Position numbers and translations under genes: made by a program
Part shown: positions 33,740 to 41,855 of the stretch, piece after piece
How positions within the stretch are numbered: the stretch's first letter is position 1
Layout of the letters: the number at the start of each line of letters is the position of its first letter
The notes under the pieces: generated by a model
The model's database searches: none
What the model saw: the letters and a program-made list of their open reading frames with translations, nothing else
What the model was told of the DNA's origin: nothing
Source: Duganella alba
GTDB taxonomy: Bacteria; Pseudomonadota; Gammaproteobacteria; Burkholderiales; Burkholderiaceae_D
Direction of reading: 5' to 3'
DNA length: 64,000 nucleotides
NCBI RefSeq assembly: GCF_009674495.1
Contig: NZ_WKJN01000022.1
Coordinates: 44,730 to 108,729 of the forward strand

Positions 33740-34255
33740 CTACTGGTTGTTCACTTTCTGCTCAAAAATCTCCATCCAGCGCAGCAGGTTCTTTTTCAGG
33801 TCCTTGTTATACGGGAATCTGATCTGCCATTCGGGATGGTCGACATCTTTTACCTGCACGAAGAAACCGCTGTTTTCTTCGTTCTGGCGGCCTTGCCGGA
33901 CGTTCATTGCAGCAACGGCCATGCCGCCGCCGATGATCGCGCCACCGGATTCCAGGTTGTAGTGCCACCTGCGGATGTCGCTGAAGTCATAGGTTTTGGA
34001 GTGGCCGCCTGCCGCCAGATAGACCTGGCGGTTCTTCTCGCTGACCGCCATCGCGTAGTCTTCAAAGACATGGCTGTAGTCGGCATCCGCCAGCGCGGAC
34101 TGGTTGAGATCCTTGATGTTGTTCTGTTTCGTTTTGCGCTTTTGCTGGAGTTTGTAGCCGAAGAACACGGCTGCGCCGCCGAAAGCAATCCCCGGCAGGC
34201 CGCCAAAAACAATCAGCAGGCCGCCAAGGATGAAGAGTACCCAGGAAAAAATCAT
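33740..34255 (-). CDS. Hypothetical membrane protein
   Basis: I chose the ATG at 34255 because the protein then begins with two membrane segments (MIFSWVLFILGGLLIVFGGL and IAFGGAAVFFGYKL). The remaining 130 cytoplasmic residues include DIRRWHYNLESGG and VKDVDHPEWQIRFP, resembling the DUF4755-type proteins that have a PH-like beta fold. The role is unknown. It is convergent with the tRNA gene, 30 bases away. Confidence 0.75.
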   Translation of the reverse strand: MIFSWVLFILGGLLIVFGGLPGIAFGGAAVFFGYKLQQKRKTKQNNIKDLNQSALADADYSHVFEDYAMAVSEKNRQVYLAAGGHSKTYDFSDIRRWHYNLESGGAIIGGGMAVAAMNVRQGRQNEENSGFFVQVKDVDHPEWQIRFPYNKDLKKNLLRWMEIFEQKVNNQ

Positions 34256-34355
34256 AAATTTACCTATTCGTTGTTGATCAGAAGTTGCGCAAGCGGAACA
34301 CTGATAGCAATCTTGCAGCAGCTCGCGCCGCATCGGCATCATCAAAATGGATGAT

Positions 34356-35459
34356 TTAGACGGTTGGCAAGCTTGCCAGCAGGCGAACCAGCTCCTGCTG
34401 CCGGCTGACGCCGGTCTTCTTGAGGATCGAGCGCAGTTGCGTGCGCGCGGTGGCGACGCTGATCGAATAGGTGATGGCGTACTGTTCTATGCTGTGGCCC
34501 GAGGCCAGCGCATGGGCCAGCCGTGATTCCGCGCCGCTCAAGCCGAACCATTCAACCAGGTGGCTGGGGCGCGGCCCGGATTCACCGGGCGTGTTGAGGA
34601 TGAGCACCACCGCCGTGCGTTCCGCGCTGAGTTCGCCGGATGGCGCGCTGCCGGTATCGGCGGGCGCCGGCAGGGCGGTCACGAACTGCGGCGCCAAGTT
34701 GCTGTCAAACAGGCGCAGCGCGTGCGGCATGCCGTCGGCAAGGACCTGTTGCACCAGCAGCCGGCAGGGACTGCCTTCCGCCAGCCGGCCGGTGCCGTCG
34801 CGCGCCAGGGCGAGGGCGGCCAGTCCGGTTTTTGCCTGCGCGTTGGCGTAGGTGATGACGCCGCTGGCGGCCACGCCCATCAGTCCGACCTGCATCGCTT
34901 CGAGCGCATGTTCTCCCAGCGATAAGGCGGTGCTGACCGGACGGGTCCGGTCAATGGCGGTGATGACTTTGCCGAGGTGGCTATTGAGCAAGCCGAAGAA
35001 TTTGTGTTCTTCATCGGTAAATTCCGCCCGGCCGTTGACGTGGTTGAACGCCGCGTACACGCTCATCCGGTCACTGCGATGCAGGCACGCGCCGATGATG
35101 TAGCGCAGGCCGTGAGGTTTCAGAAAATCCTGATAGAACTCGTTGCGGTCGACAAACTTGGGCGTGAACAAGGAGCTGCAGCGGTAGGTGGCGCCCACCG
35201 GCTGACTGTCGGCGAACTGGCGGCGCGGATCGATACCGACGTAGTAATCGCGATAATCCGCTATCGCTGTCTGATAGGACGGCGCGGTCACGATGTTTAA
35301 CGCCACCTCGCCCTGCGGCGTGACGCCCAGCAGGTGGCAGAAATCCGAGTCCAGCGCCTGATTGGCGGTGGCGACGGCGGACGACAGCAGGTCGGGCTGC
35401 AATATGGCATCGTAAAGCCCAGCGATAGTCTCGTTCCACTGTTCCAGGGAAATATCCAT
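34356..35459 (-). CDS. LuxR-family transcriptional regulator
   Basis: The 367-residue protein ends in a LuxR/GerE helix-turn-helix (about 305-360: FGLSGAESRLAHALASG, YSISVATARTQLRSILKKTG). The first 190 residues may be a PAS- or GAF-like sensor, and a second PAS-like part follows at 195-290. No phosphoryl-acceptor domain is seen, so it is probably ligand- or redox-responsive and not two-component. The upstream 100 bases are AT-rich. Targets are unknown. Confidence 0.9.
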   Translation of the reverse strand: MDISLEQWNETIAGLYDAILQPDLLSSAVATANQALDSDFCHLLGVTPQGEVALNIVTAPSYQTAIADYRDYYVGIDPRRQFADSQPVGATYRCSSLFTPKFVDRNEFYQDFLKPHGLRYIIGACLHRSDRMSVYAAFNHVNGRAEFTDEEHKFFGLLNSHLGKVITAIDRTRPVSTALSLGEHALEAMQVGLMGVAASGVITYANAQAKTGLAALALARDGTGRLAEGSPCRLLVQQVLADGMPHALRLFDSNLAPQFVTALPAPADTGSAPSGELSAERTAVVLILNTPGESGPRPSHLVEWFGLSGAESRLAHALASGHSIEQYAITYSISVATARTQLRSILKKTGVSRQQELVRLLASLPTV

Positions 35460-35565
35460 ATTGCCGTCGAGTTGTCTAGAGGAAATAAAATTATAGTTTA
35501 TTTAGCACTGCAAATAAAGTAAGGCCGGCGTGCTAACATCGTTCCTTTGCTTATCGAGTTAAGAA

Positions 35566-35763
35566 ATGGCGTCTGACAAAGTGGTAAAACTGGGATTGGT
35601 GGCGGCGATGGTTGCCGTGGTGCTGGGGGTGGCGGGCTATGTGGCGGTGTTCTGGCATAACTACACCGGCTGCCAGCAGCTGGAGGCCGAGGCGGCGAAG
35701 AATGGCAAGCCGATGTCCTGTGCGGACATCAAGGCCGCGGCCAAGGCGCAAAGCGCCCGCTGA
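35566..35763 (+). CDS. Small single-span membrane protein
   Basis: The 65-residue protein has one membrane span (VKLGLVAAMVAVVLGVAGYV) and a short tail with two Cys (CQQLEAEAAKNGKPMSC) that could form a disulfide in the periplasm. I do not recognise it. The ORF has a start supported by codon use and a GAGTTAAGAA leader. It ends directly against the convergent gene at 35764. Confidence 0.65.
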   Translation: MASDKVVKLGLVAAMVAVVLGVAGYVAVFWHNYTGCQQLEAEAAKNGKPMSCADIKAAAKAQSAR

Positions 35764-36051
35764 TCAGCCTTCGACCAGCTTGAAGCCGGCCCATGACAGC
35801 GTGGTGATTTCCATTACCAGCACAGCCGGTTCGGGCTGGATGCCGCCGGCCAGGCGGTGCACCGCGTCGCGCACTTCGTTGATGGTCTCGATGCCGCTGT
35901 AGCAGAATTCGCCTTCCGGCAGATAGTAGCCCTGGCCGTCGTCGGCCTTGATGGCGTCGGCGATATTGTATTTGGCCAGTTCCGCTTTCACGCGCGCATG
36001 GGTGTCGGCGTCGGGAGCGGTGTAGGAAACGCGGATGATGTAGTTGACCAT
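35764..36051 (-). CDS. Small hypothetical protein
   Basis: I chose the ATG at 36051, preceded by AAGGACTTGGC, over an upstream start nine codons earlier. The 95-residue protein (VNYIIRVSYTAPDADTHARV at its start) looks like a cytoplasmic alpha-beta fold with no signal or span. Family unknown. Its upstream flank carries the terminator of the PEP-CTERM gene. Confidence 0.7.
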   Translation of the reverse strand: MVNYIIRVSYTAPDADTHARVKAELAKYNIADAIKADDGQGYYLPEGEFCYSGIETINEVRDAVHRLAGGIQPEPAVLVMEITTLSWAGFKLVEG

Positions 36052-36088
36052 GCCAAGTCCTTGTTGTCGATTCCGCATGATGGCATAA

Positions 36089-36112
36089 AAAAACGCGCCG
36101 TAGCGCGTTTTT
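36089..36112 (-). terminator. Terminator after the PEP-CTERM gene
   Basis: Arms AAAAACGCGC and GCGCGTTTTT flank the loop CGTA, with a T-run on both strands. It lies 16 bases past the stop of the PEP-CTERM gene on the minus strand. Confidence 0.85.
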
Positions 36113-36128
36113 CTCTTGGGACGAGCGC

Positions 36129-36803
36129 TTAGTCCTGGCGGCGGCGACGGCGCGCGATCATGCCCACCGCGCCCAGGCCGGCCAGCAGCATGGCGTAGGT
36201 TTCCGGTTCCGGTACGGCCGCCACGGCGGACACCGCATGGGTGGTGAAGGTGGTGTAGTTGCCATACTCATTGGTGGTGTAAGCCTGGCCGGTCGGCGGC
36301 GTGCTGAAGCCGTAGTAGCTGGAGATGCCCACCGTGTTCGAACCGACCGAGACATTCGCCAGCGTCAGGCTGAAGGTGGCGGTGCTGCCTTGCTGATAGA
36401 CCGACTGCGTATTCTGGCCCCAGAAGGTGTAGGCCACATAGCCGGCCGGCGCAACCATATTCTGGGTGCCGTTGCCGCGCAGGTCCAGGCTGGCGGAGGG
36501 GGCGTTGGTCCAGACGCCCGGGCTGCCGGCGTAGGACGCCGGTACAGTTGCGCTGATGACGGTGGCGCTGGTCGGGATGTAGATGGTAAAGCCGTCCAGG
36601 CCGGTCTGGGTGCCCGCATAACCCTGGCCCACGTTGGTGACCGAATAATTGAAGACATATTCATGGCTCTGGCCGGCCACGGCGGTGGCCGATGATTGCA
36701 GGGTATATTGGCCGGTCAGGTCGGTGACCACGGCGCCAGCGATGTTGCTGAACGCGGCGGCGACCGCAAACGCAGCCAGCTTGATGTAGATTTTTGCAAT
36801 CAT
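36129..36803 (-). CDS. PEP-CTERM sorting-domain protein
   Basis: The 224-residue protein has a signal peptide (ending near FSNIAGA), a Thr/Ser/Tyr/Gly-rich beta domain, and the C-terminal PEP-CTERM signal: VPEPETYAMLLAGLG, a hydrophobic span and an Arg cluster. Such proteins are recognised by an exosortase and are often linked to exopolysaccharide or biofilm. No exosortase is encoded in this window. The role of the beta domain is unknown. Confidence 0.92.
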   Translation of the reverse strand: MIAKIYIKLAAFAVAAAFSNIAGAVVTDLTGQYTLQSSATAVAGQSHEYVFNYSVTNVGQGYAGTQTGLDGFTIYIPTSATVISATVPASYAGSPGVWTNAPSASLDLRGNGTQNMVAPAGYVAYTFWGQNTQSVYQQGSTATFSLTLANVSVGSNTVGISSYYGFSTPPTGQAYTTNEYGNYTTFTTHAVSAVAAVPEPETYAMLLAGLGAVGMIARRRRRQD

Positions 36804-36908
36804 GTTATTTCTCCAAAGAATTAATATTTACTCCAGTGCATGCACGATAGCATGAAAGTAATTTAATGTCGTTGTCAGAGTGTAATGTATGTTGTGAAAT
36901 TGCAAAAG

Positions 36909-36945
36909 CAAAGCCCCGATCAGGCAGTGAACCTGTCGGGGCTTT
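36909..36945. repeat. Terminator-like hairpin between divergent genes
   Basis: Arms AAAGCCCCGA and TCGGGGCTTT with an inner CAGG/CCTG stem form a long hairpin with T-rich flanks on both strands. Both neighbours read away from it (PEP-CTERM to the left, ParB-like gene to the right), so no annotated transcript ends here. The rest of the 288-base gap shows nothing else I can support. Confidence 0.6.
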
Positions 36946-37091
36946 TGGTCAATTGGCGGAGAAAGCACGTTTGACTGAGTGAAATCTTAATGTGGGTTTC
37001 TTAAAATTGCCTTAGTCACCATCATGCCACTTGCCGCTTTTGGCGGACCGCCGGATGGTGTAGCATGCTGGTCGGTATTTCAAGGATAGCT

Positions 37092-37928
37092 ATGCAAATC
37101 AAAATTAATGACGTGCTGCGTGCTTACATCGAGCCGCTGACCGAGAGTGAATATCAGGCGCTGGAGCGCAGCATTCTGACCGAAGGCTGCCGCGACGCGC
37201 TGGTGCTGTGGGAAGACGTGCTGGTGGACGGCCACAACCGCTACCAGATCTGCCAGCAGCACGGCATTCCGTTCAAAGTGACGGAAAACACCAGCTTCCG
37301 CAGCATGGAAGACGTGAAGTTGTGGATGATCGATAACAATCTCGGTCGCCGCAGCATTTCGGACTACCAGCGCGGCGTGCTGGCGCTGCGCAAGAAGGAA
37401 ATCATGACCGCCCGCGCGCTGGAACTGGCCGCCGAAGCCGCCGCCGAAGATGCGCGCATCGCGCCGGAAGACGGCGACGCGCCGAAGAAGCCGGCCGCCA
37501 TGCCGCTGGCGTCGCGCGAGGACATCGCCCGCGCCGCGCGCCTGAGCAGCGCGACCATTGGCCAGATCGAAAAGATCCAGAAGACGGCCACGCCGGAACT
37601 GGTGGAAGCGGTCCGCGCCGGCACCATCTCGATCAACGCGGCGGCCACCGTGGCCTCGCTGCCGGAAGAGGTGCAGCTGGCCGCCGTTGCCGGCGGCAAG
37701 AAGGAACTGCAAAAGGCCGCCAAGGAAGTGCGCGACCTGCGCGCCGCCTCGCGTCCAGCCAAGGAGCCGAAGGAGGGCAAGGCCGCGCCGGAAGTCGATT
37801 ACAGCGACATGCCAACCGACGTGCGCGAACTGCGCGCCGAAAACATGGCGCTGCGTGAAAAGAACGCCGCGCTGCTGGAAGAGATCACTGTTCTGCAACG
37901 CCGTATTTCCGAGTTGGTCAGCGCCTGA
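37092..37928 (+). CDS. ParB-like nuclease-domain protein with C-terminal coiled coil
   Basis: The ATG at 37092 follows AAGGATA. The 278-residue protein has an N-terminal ParB/Srx-like domain (LTEGCRDALVLWEDVLVDGHNRYQI, key DGHNR) and a central ParB-type helical part (GRRSISDYQRGVLAL, SSATIGQIEKIQ). It ends in a short coiled coil (RELRAENMALREKNAALLEE). There is no ParA partner and no parS site in view, so a role in chromosome partition is not supported. DNA-binding or CTPase-type activity is possible but untested. It is followed by the acylase gene. Confidence 0.8.
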   Translation: MQIKINDVLRAYIEPLTESEYQALERSILTEGCRDALVLWEDVLVDGHNRYQICQQHGIPFKVTENTSFRSMEDVKLWMIDNNLGRRSISDYQRGVLALRKKEIMTARALELAAEAAAEDARIAPEDGDAPKKPAAMPLASREDIARAARLSSATIGQIEKIQKTATPELVEAVRAGTISINAAATVASLPEEVQLAAVAGGKKELQKAAKEVRDLRAASRPAKEPKEGKAAPEVDYSDMPTDVRELRAENMALREKNAALLEEITVLQRRISELVSA

Positions 37929-37945
37929 TTATTGGAGTGTTACTT

Positions 37946-40156
37946 ATGCAGCGACTGCAAGCCCCGTTAGCTTTGACTTGTTTGATTTCGATGAGCGCGG
38001 CGGTTGCAGCGCCCGCAGTGGTGGCGGTAGCCGAACCTGTGCGCCTGAAGGCGGCCGCGCAGCGCGTCAGCATCCTGCGCGACAAATGGGGCATCCCTCA
38101 CGTCTACGGCAAGAGCGACGCCGACGCGGTGTTCGGCATGGTCTACGCGCAGGCGGAAGATGATTTCCCGCGCGTGGAGCTGAACTTCATCAACGCCATG
38201 GGCCGCCTGGCGGAAGTGGAGGGCGAGGCCGAACTGTATAAGGACCTGCGCATGAAGCTGTTCATCAATCCCGATGAACTCAAGCGCCAGTACGCGCAGG
38301 CGCCGGCGTGGCTGAAGAAGCTGATGAACGCCTGGGCCGATGGCCTGAACTACTATCTGCAAACGCATCCCGACGTGAAGCCGGCGCTGCTGACGCACTT
38401 CGAGCCGTGGATGGCGCTCAGTTTCAGCGAAGGCAGCATCGGCGGCGACATCGAGACCATCGACATCAAGCAGCTGCAGGCGTTGTACGCCGATGGCATC
38501 AAGCTGCCCCTGATGCCGCCGGTGCTGATGTCGTCCAATGACGGCGTTGATCCGGACAAGGAGCCGGGTGGTTCCAACGGCTTCGCCATCGCGCCGGCGC
38601 TGACCAGGAACAGGCATGCGCTGCTGATGATCAATCCGCACACCTCGTTCTACTTCCGTCCCGAAGTGGCGATGCACAGCGAGGAAGGCCTGAATGCCTA
38701 TGGCGCCGTGACCTGGGGCCAGTTCTTCATCTACCAGGGCTTCAACGACCGTGTCGGCTGGATGCACACCTCCGGCGGCGGCGACGTCATCGACGAGTAC
38801 CTGGAAACCATCAGCGAAAAGGACGGCCAGTTCTTTTACCAGTATGGCAGCGAACAGCGTGCGCTGAAGGCGGTCGACATCGAACTGCCGTACAAGACCA
38901 AGGACGGCATGGCCAGCAAGACGGTGCGCGTCTACTACAGCCACCACGGCCCGATCGTCCGCGCCAAGGATGGCAAGTGGGTGGCGGTGCGCCTGATGAA
39001 CGAGCCGCTGAAGGCGCTGACGCAGTCCTTCAGCCGCACCAAGGCGCGCAACTACAAGGCGTTCTACAAGTCGATGGAGCTGCGCACCAACTCGTCCAAC
39101 AACACCGTGTATGCGGATGCGGACGGCAATATCGCCTACTTCCACGGGAACTTCATCCCGCGCCGCGATCCGCAGTTCGACTGGAAGCATCCGGTGGACG
39201 GCAGCAATCCGGCCACCGAGTGGCAAGGCCTGCACGAGGTCAAGGAAACCATCACGCTGTTCAATCCGAAGAACGGCTGGATCCAGAACACCAACAATTG
39301 GCCGTACACGGCTGCCGGGGCCTATAGCCCCAAGGTCAAGGACTATCCGGCCTATATGTCGATGAATCCGGAGAACCCGCGCGGCATCCACGCGGTGCGC
39401 GTGCTGCAAAACAAAAAAGACTTCACTATCGACAGCCTGATCGCCGCCGCCTACGACAACCAGCTGCCGGCGTTCGAGCCGCTGCTGCCGCAGCTGTTCG
39501 CCGCCTACGACGAACTGCCTGCCGACGACGCGCGCAAGGCCGCCCTGGCGCCGCAGATCAAGGCGCTGCGCGCGTGGGACATGCGCTATTCGCTGGAGTC
39601 GACCACCACCTCGCTGGCCGTGTACTGGGCGCAGGATCTGTGGACCACGTATCAGCCGGCGGCCAAGGCCAGGGAAGTGCAGGTGCTGGATTACATCCAT
39701 GCCGCGATCACGCCGCAGCAGCGGCTGGAGGCGCTGGAGCGCGCCATCGCCAAGCTGACGGCGGATTTCGGCAGCTGGCAAACGCCGTGGGGCGAGATCA
39801 ACCGCTTCCAGCGTTTAACCGGCGATATCGTGCAGCCGTTCGACGACAGCAAGCCTAGCCTGCCGGTGCCGTTCGCGTCGGCCAACTGGGGATCGCTGGC
39901 GGCCTACGGCACCACGTCCAAGCAGAAGACCAGGCGCATTTACGGCGAGCGTGGCAACAGCTTCGTGGCGGCGGTGGAGTTCGGGCCGCGCATCAAGGCA
40001 AGGAGCATTCTGGCGGGTGGGCAGAGCGGCAATCCGGCCTCGCCGCATTTCTATGACCAGGCCGCGATGTATGCGCGCGGTGAGTTCAAGGATGTGCTGT
40101 TCTATAAAGCCGACGTGGAAAAGAACCTCGAACGCCGCTACCATCCTGGCGAATAG
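37946..40156 (+). CDS. Penicillin-acylase (Ntn-hydrolase) family enzyme
   Basis: The ATG at 37946 follows a TTGGAG ribosome site. The 736-residue precursor has a signal peptide (SMSAAVAAP) and a penicillin amidase fold. The catalytic Ser is at position 210 in the GGSNGFAIAP motif, where self-cleavage would release the beta chain. Relatives hydrolyse amide bonds of beta-lactams or N-acyl-homoserine lactones; the acylase pocket cannot be read from sequence. It probably acts in the periplasm. The stop codon lies inside the first unit of a tandem repeat. Confidence 0.92.
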   Translation: MQRLQAPLALTCLISMSAAVAAPAVVAVAEPVRLKAAAQRVSILRDKWGIPHVYGKSDADAVFGMVYAQAEDDFPRVELNFINAMGRLAEVEGEAELYKDLRMKLFINPDELKRQYAQAPAWLKKLMNAWADGLNYYLQTHPDVKPALLTHFEPWMALSFSEGSIGGDIETIDIKQLQALYADGIKLPLMPPVLMSSNDGVDPDKEPGGSNGFAIAPALTRNRHALLMINPHTSFYFRPEVAMHSEEGLNAYGAVTWGQFFIYQGFNDRVGWMHTSGGGDVIDEYLETISEKDGQFFYQYGSEQRALKAVDIELPYKTKDGMASKTVRVYYSHHGPIVRAKDGKWVAVRLMNEPLKALTQSFSRTKARNYKAFYKSMELRTNSSNNTVYADADGNIAYFHGNFIPRRDPQFDWKHPVDGSNPATEWQGLHEVKETITLFNPKNGWIQNTNNWPYTAAGAYSPKVKDYPAYMSMNPENPRGIHAVRVLQNKKDFTIDSLIAAAYDNQLPAFEPLLPQLFAAYDELPADDARKAALAPQIKALRAWDMRYSLESTTTSLAVYWAQDLWTTYQPAAKAREVQVLDYIHAAITPQQRLEALERAIAKLTADFGSWQTPWGEINRFQRLTGDIVQPFDDSKPSLPVPFASANWGSLAAYGTTSKQKTRRIYGERGNSFVAAVEFGPRIKARSILAGGQSGNPASPHFYDQAAMYARGEFKDVLFYKADVEKNLERRYHPGE

Positions 40157-40240
40157 CCCTCCAAACGAAAGGGTCTGACCCAAGGGGCTGGAATAGCCCC
40201 CGAACGAAAGGGTCTGACCCCATGCGGGGTCAGACCCTGG
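40151..40240. repeat. Tandem repeat with REP-like palindrome at the end of the acylase gene
   Basis: Two direct copies start with GAATAGCCC and share CGAAAGGGTCTGACCC: 40151-40190 and 40191-40240. The second copy extends to a perfect palindrome, arms GGGTCTGACCCC and GGGGTCAGACCC around ATGC (40210-40237). The first copy contains the last codon and stop of the acylase gene. The palindrome resembles REP elements common in related genomes. Confidence 0.75.
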
Positions 40241-40278
40241 CCGCAGCGGTGTGCGGGTTTTGCTGGTGCCGCGAGCTT

Positions 40279-40665
40279 TTACGGCTTGGGGTAGACTACC
40301 GGCGCCGGATGCTCCACCCCTTCCAGCTGTATCCACTGCAGGTTCTCCACCTTGTTGTTGCGGACATTGCCGTCGCGGTGGCGGACGGCCGGCAGCCGGT
40401 TCGGGTTCGGCAGGAACACTTCGGCCACCAGGTCGTGCACGTAGAACTCGCCCTCGCGCTTACCGCCGCGCAGCTTGACTTTCAGGCCATCCGGATACAG
40501 CGTCGGTTTGATAGCCGTGACTTTGGGACCGGCCGCCATCAGCACGCGGCCGTCCTTCGACACCTTGTAATAGTCGCTGCCGACCACCGGCTTGGCCGCG
40601 GCCACCAGAATCGAGTAGGCAAAGCCCAGGCCAATAACGGCGATGATGATGAATATATAGATCAT
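40279..40665 (-). CDS. Membrane-anchored HNH-like protein
   Basis: The 128-residue protein starts with one membrane span (MIYIFIIIAVIGLGFAYSIL). A soluble part of HNH_3 type follows: YVHDLVAEVFLPNPNRLPAV, then RHRDGNVRNNKVENLQW. The conserved His, Asp and Asn pairs remain, though the first Asn of the usual NHxDGN is Arg. HNH_3 domains normally belong to phage or intron nucleases, which lack membrane spans. Activity is uncertain. It sits 40 bases from the REP-like palindrome and is convergent with the acylase. Confidence 0.75.
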   Translation of the reverse strand: MIYIFIIIAVIGLGFAYSILVAAAKPVVGSDYYKVSKDGRVLMAAGPKVTAIKPTLYPDGLKVKLRGGKREGEFYVHDLVAEVFLPNPNRLPAVRHRDGNVRNNKVENLQWIQLEGVEHPAPVVYPKP

Positions 40666-40682
40666 GCGCCGAATCTTAGCAG

Positions 40683-41855
40683 TTAAATAGCGTCCAGCGA
40701 ACGGCGAATATCGGCCCTTAAATCCTCTATATCTTCAATTCCAACCGACAGCCGTATCAGGCCGTCGCCGATGCCCAGGGCCGCGCGCTGGGCCGCCGGG
40801 ATGGACGCGTGGGTCATCAGGGCAGGGTGCTCGATCAGGCTTTCGACGCCGCCCAGGCTCTCGGCCAGCGCGAACACCTGGCAGCTTTCCAGGAAGCGGC
40901 GCGCGCCCGGCAGGTCGGTATTCAGGTCGATCGAGATGATGCCGCCGAAGCCCTGCATCTGACGTTTGGCCAGTGCGTGCTGCGGGTGCGATTCCAGGCC
41001 GGGGTAGAACACTTTGCGCACCTCCGGCTGCTGTTCCAGCCAGCGCGCCAGTTCCAGCGCGCTGGCGCAGTGGCGTTCCATGCGGATGGCCAGCGTCTTC
41101 ACGCCGCGCAGCGCCAGGAAGCTGTCGAACGGGCCGGCGATGGCGCCGACCGAGTTTTGCAGGAAGGCCAGCTGCTCGCGCCATTCCTTCTGGCGCTCCT
41201 CGCCGCCCACCACGGCGATGCCGCCGATGATGTCCGAGTGGCCGTTCAAATACTTGGTGGCCGAGTGCACCACGATGTCGAAGCCGTGTTCCAGCGGCCG
41301 CTGGACGATCGGGCTGGCGAAGGTGTTGTCGGCGATGGCGATGATGCCGCGCTCGCGGCAGATTTTCGCAATCGCCTGCAAGTCGGCCAGCTTGAGCATC
41401 GGGTTGGTCGGCGTTTCGACCCACACCATTTTCGTCTCCGGCTTGATGGCGGCCAGCAGGTTTTCCGGATTGGTCAGGTCGACATAGCTGAAGTGGTGGC
41501 CGGCGCTGCGCCGGCGCACGCGTTCGAACAGGCGGTAGGTGCCGCCATACATATCGTCGCCGGCGATGATGTGGGAGCCGGCGTCGGCCAGTTCCAGCAC
41601 CGTCGATATCGCGGCCAGGCCGGAGGCGAAGGCGAAACCCTGCGCGCCGCTTTCCAGGTCGGCCACGCAGCGCTCCAGCGCCCAGCGCGTGGGATTGTGC
41701 GAGCGGCCGTAATCCAGTCCCTTGTGCACGCCGGGACTTTCCTGCACAAAGGTGGAGGTGGCGTAAATCGGCGGCATGATCGCGCCGGTCGATGGATCGG
41801 GCGATTGGCCGGCATGGATGACGCGCGTGGCCAGGGCAGGTTTTTTGTCGCTCAA
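40683..41855 (-). CDS. Cystathionine gamma-synthase/lyase family PLP enzyme
   Basis: The 390-residue enzyme matches the Cys/Met metabolism PLP family: YGRSHNPTR, the SGLAAIS loop, DNTFASPIVQRPLEHG, and SATKYLNGHSD with the PLP Lys201. Family members form or cleave cystathionine, exchanging sulfur between cysteine and homocysteine. Its start overlaps the CBS stop codon (ATGA). With a cystathionine beta-synthase encoded beside it, the likely role is cystathionine gamma-lyase in reverse transsulfuration (homocysteine to cysteine). A metB/metZ-type synthase role cannot be excluded. Confidence 0.92.
   Translation of the reverse strand: MSDKKPALATRVIHAGQSPDPSTGAIMPPIYATSTFVQESPGVHKGLDYGRSHNPTRWALERCVADLESGAQGFAFASGLAAISTVLELADAGSHIIAGDDMYGGTYRLFERVRRRSAGHHFSYVDLTNPENLLAAIKPETKMVWVETPTNPMLKLADLQAIAKICRERGIIAIADNTFASPIVQRPLEHGFDIVVHSATKYLNGHSDIIGGIAVVGGEERQKEWREQLAFLQNSVGAIAGPFDSFLALRGVKTLAIRMERHCASALELARWLEQQPEVRKVFYPGLESHPQHALAKRQMQGFGGIISIDLNTDLPGARRFLESCQVFALAESLGGVESLIEHPALMTHASIPAAQRAALGIGDGLIRLSVGIEDIEDLRADIRRSLDAI

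Noticed and set aside
37092..37928. Chromosome or plasmid partition locus
   Set aside because: No ParA, no parS repeats and no replication gene are near.
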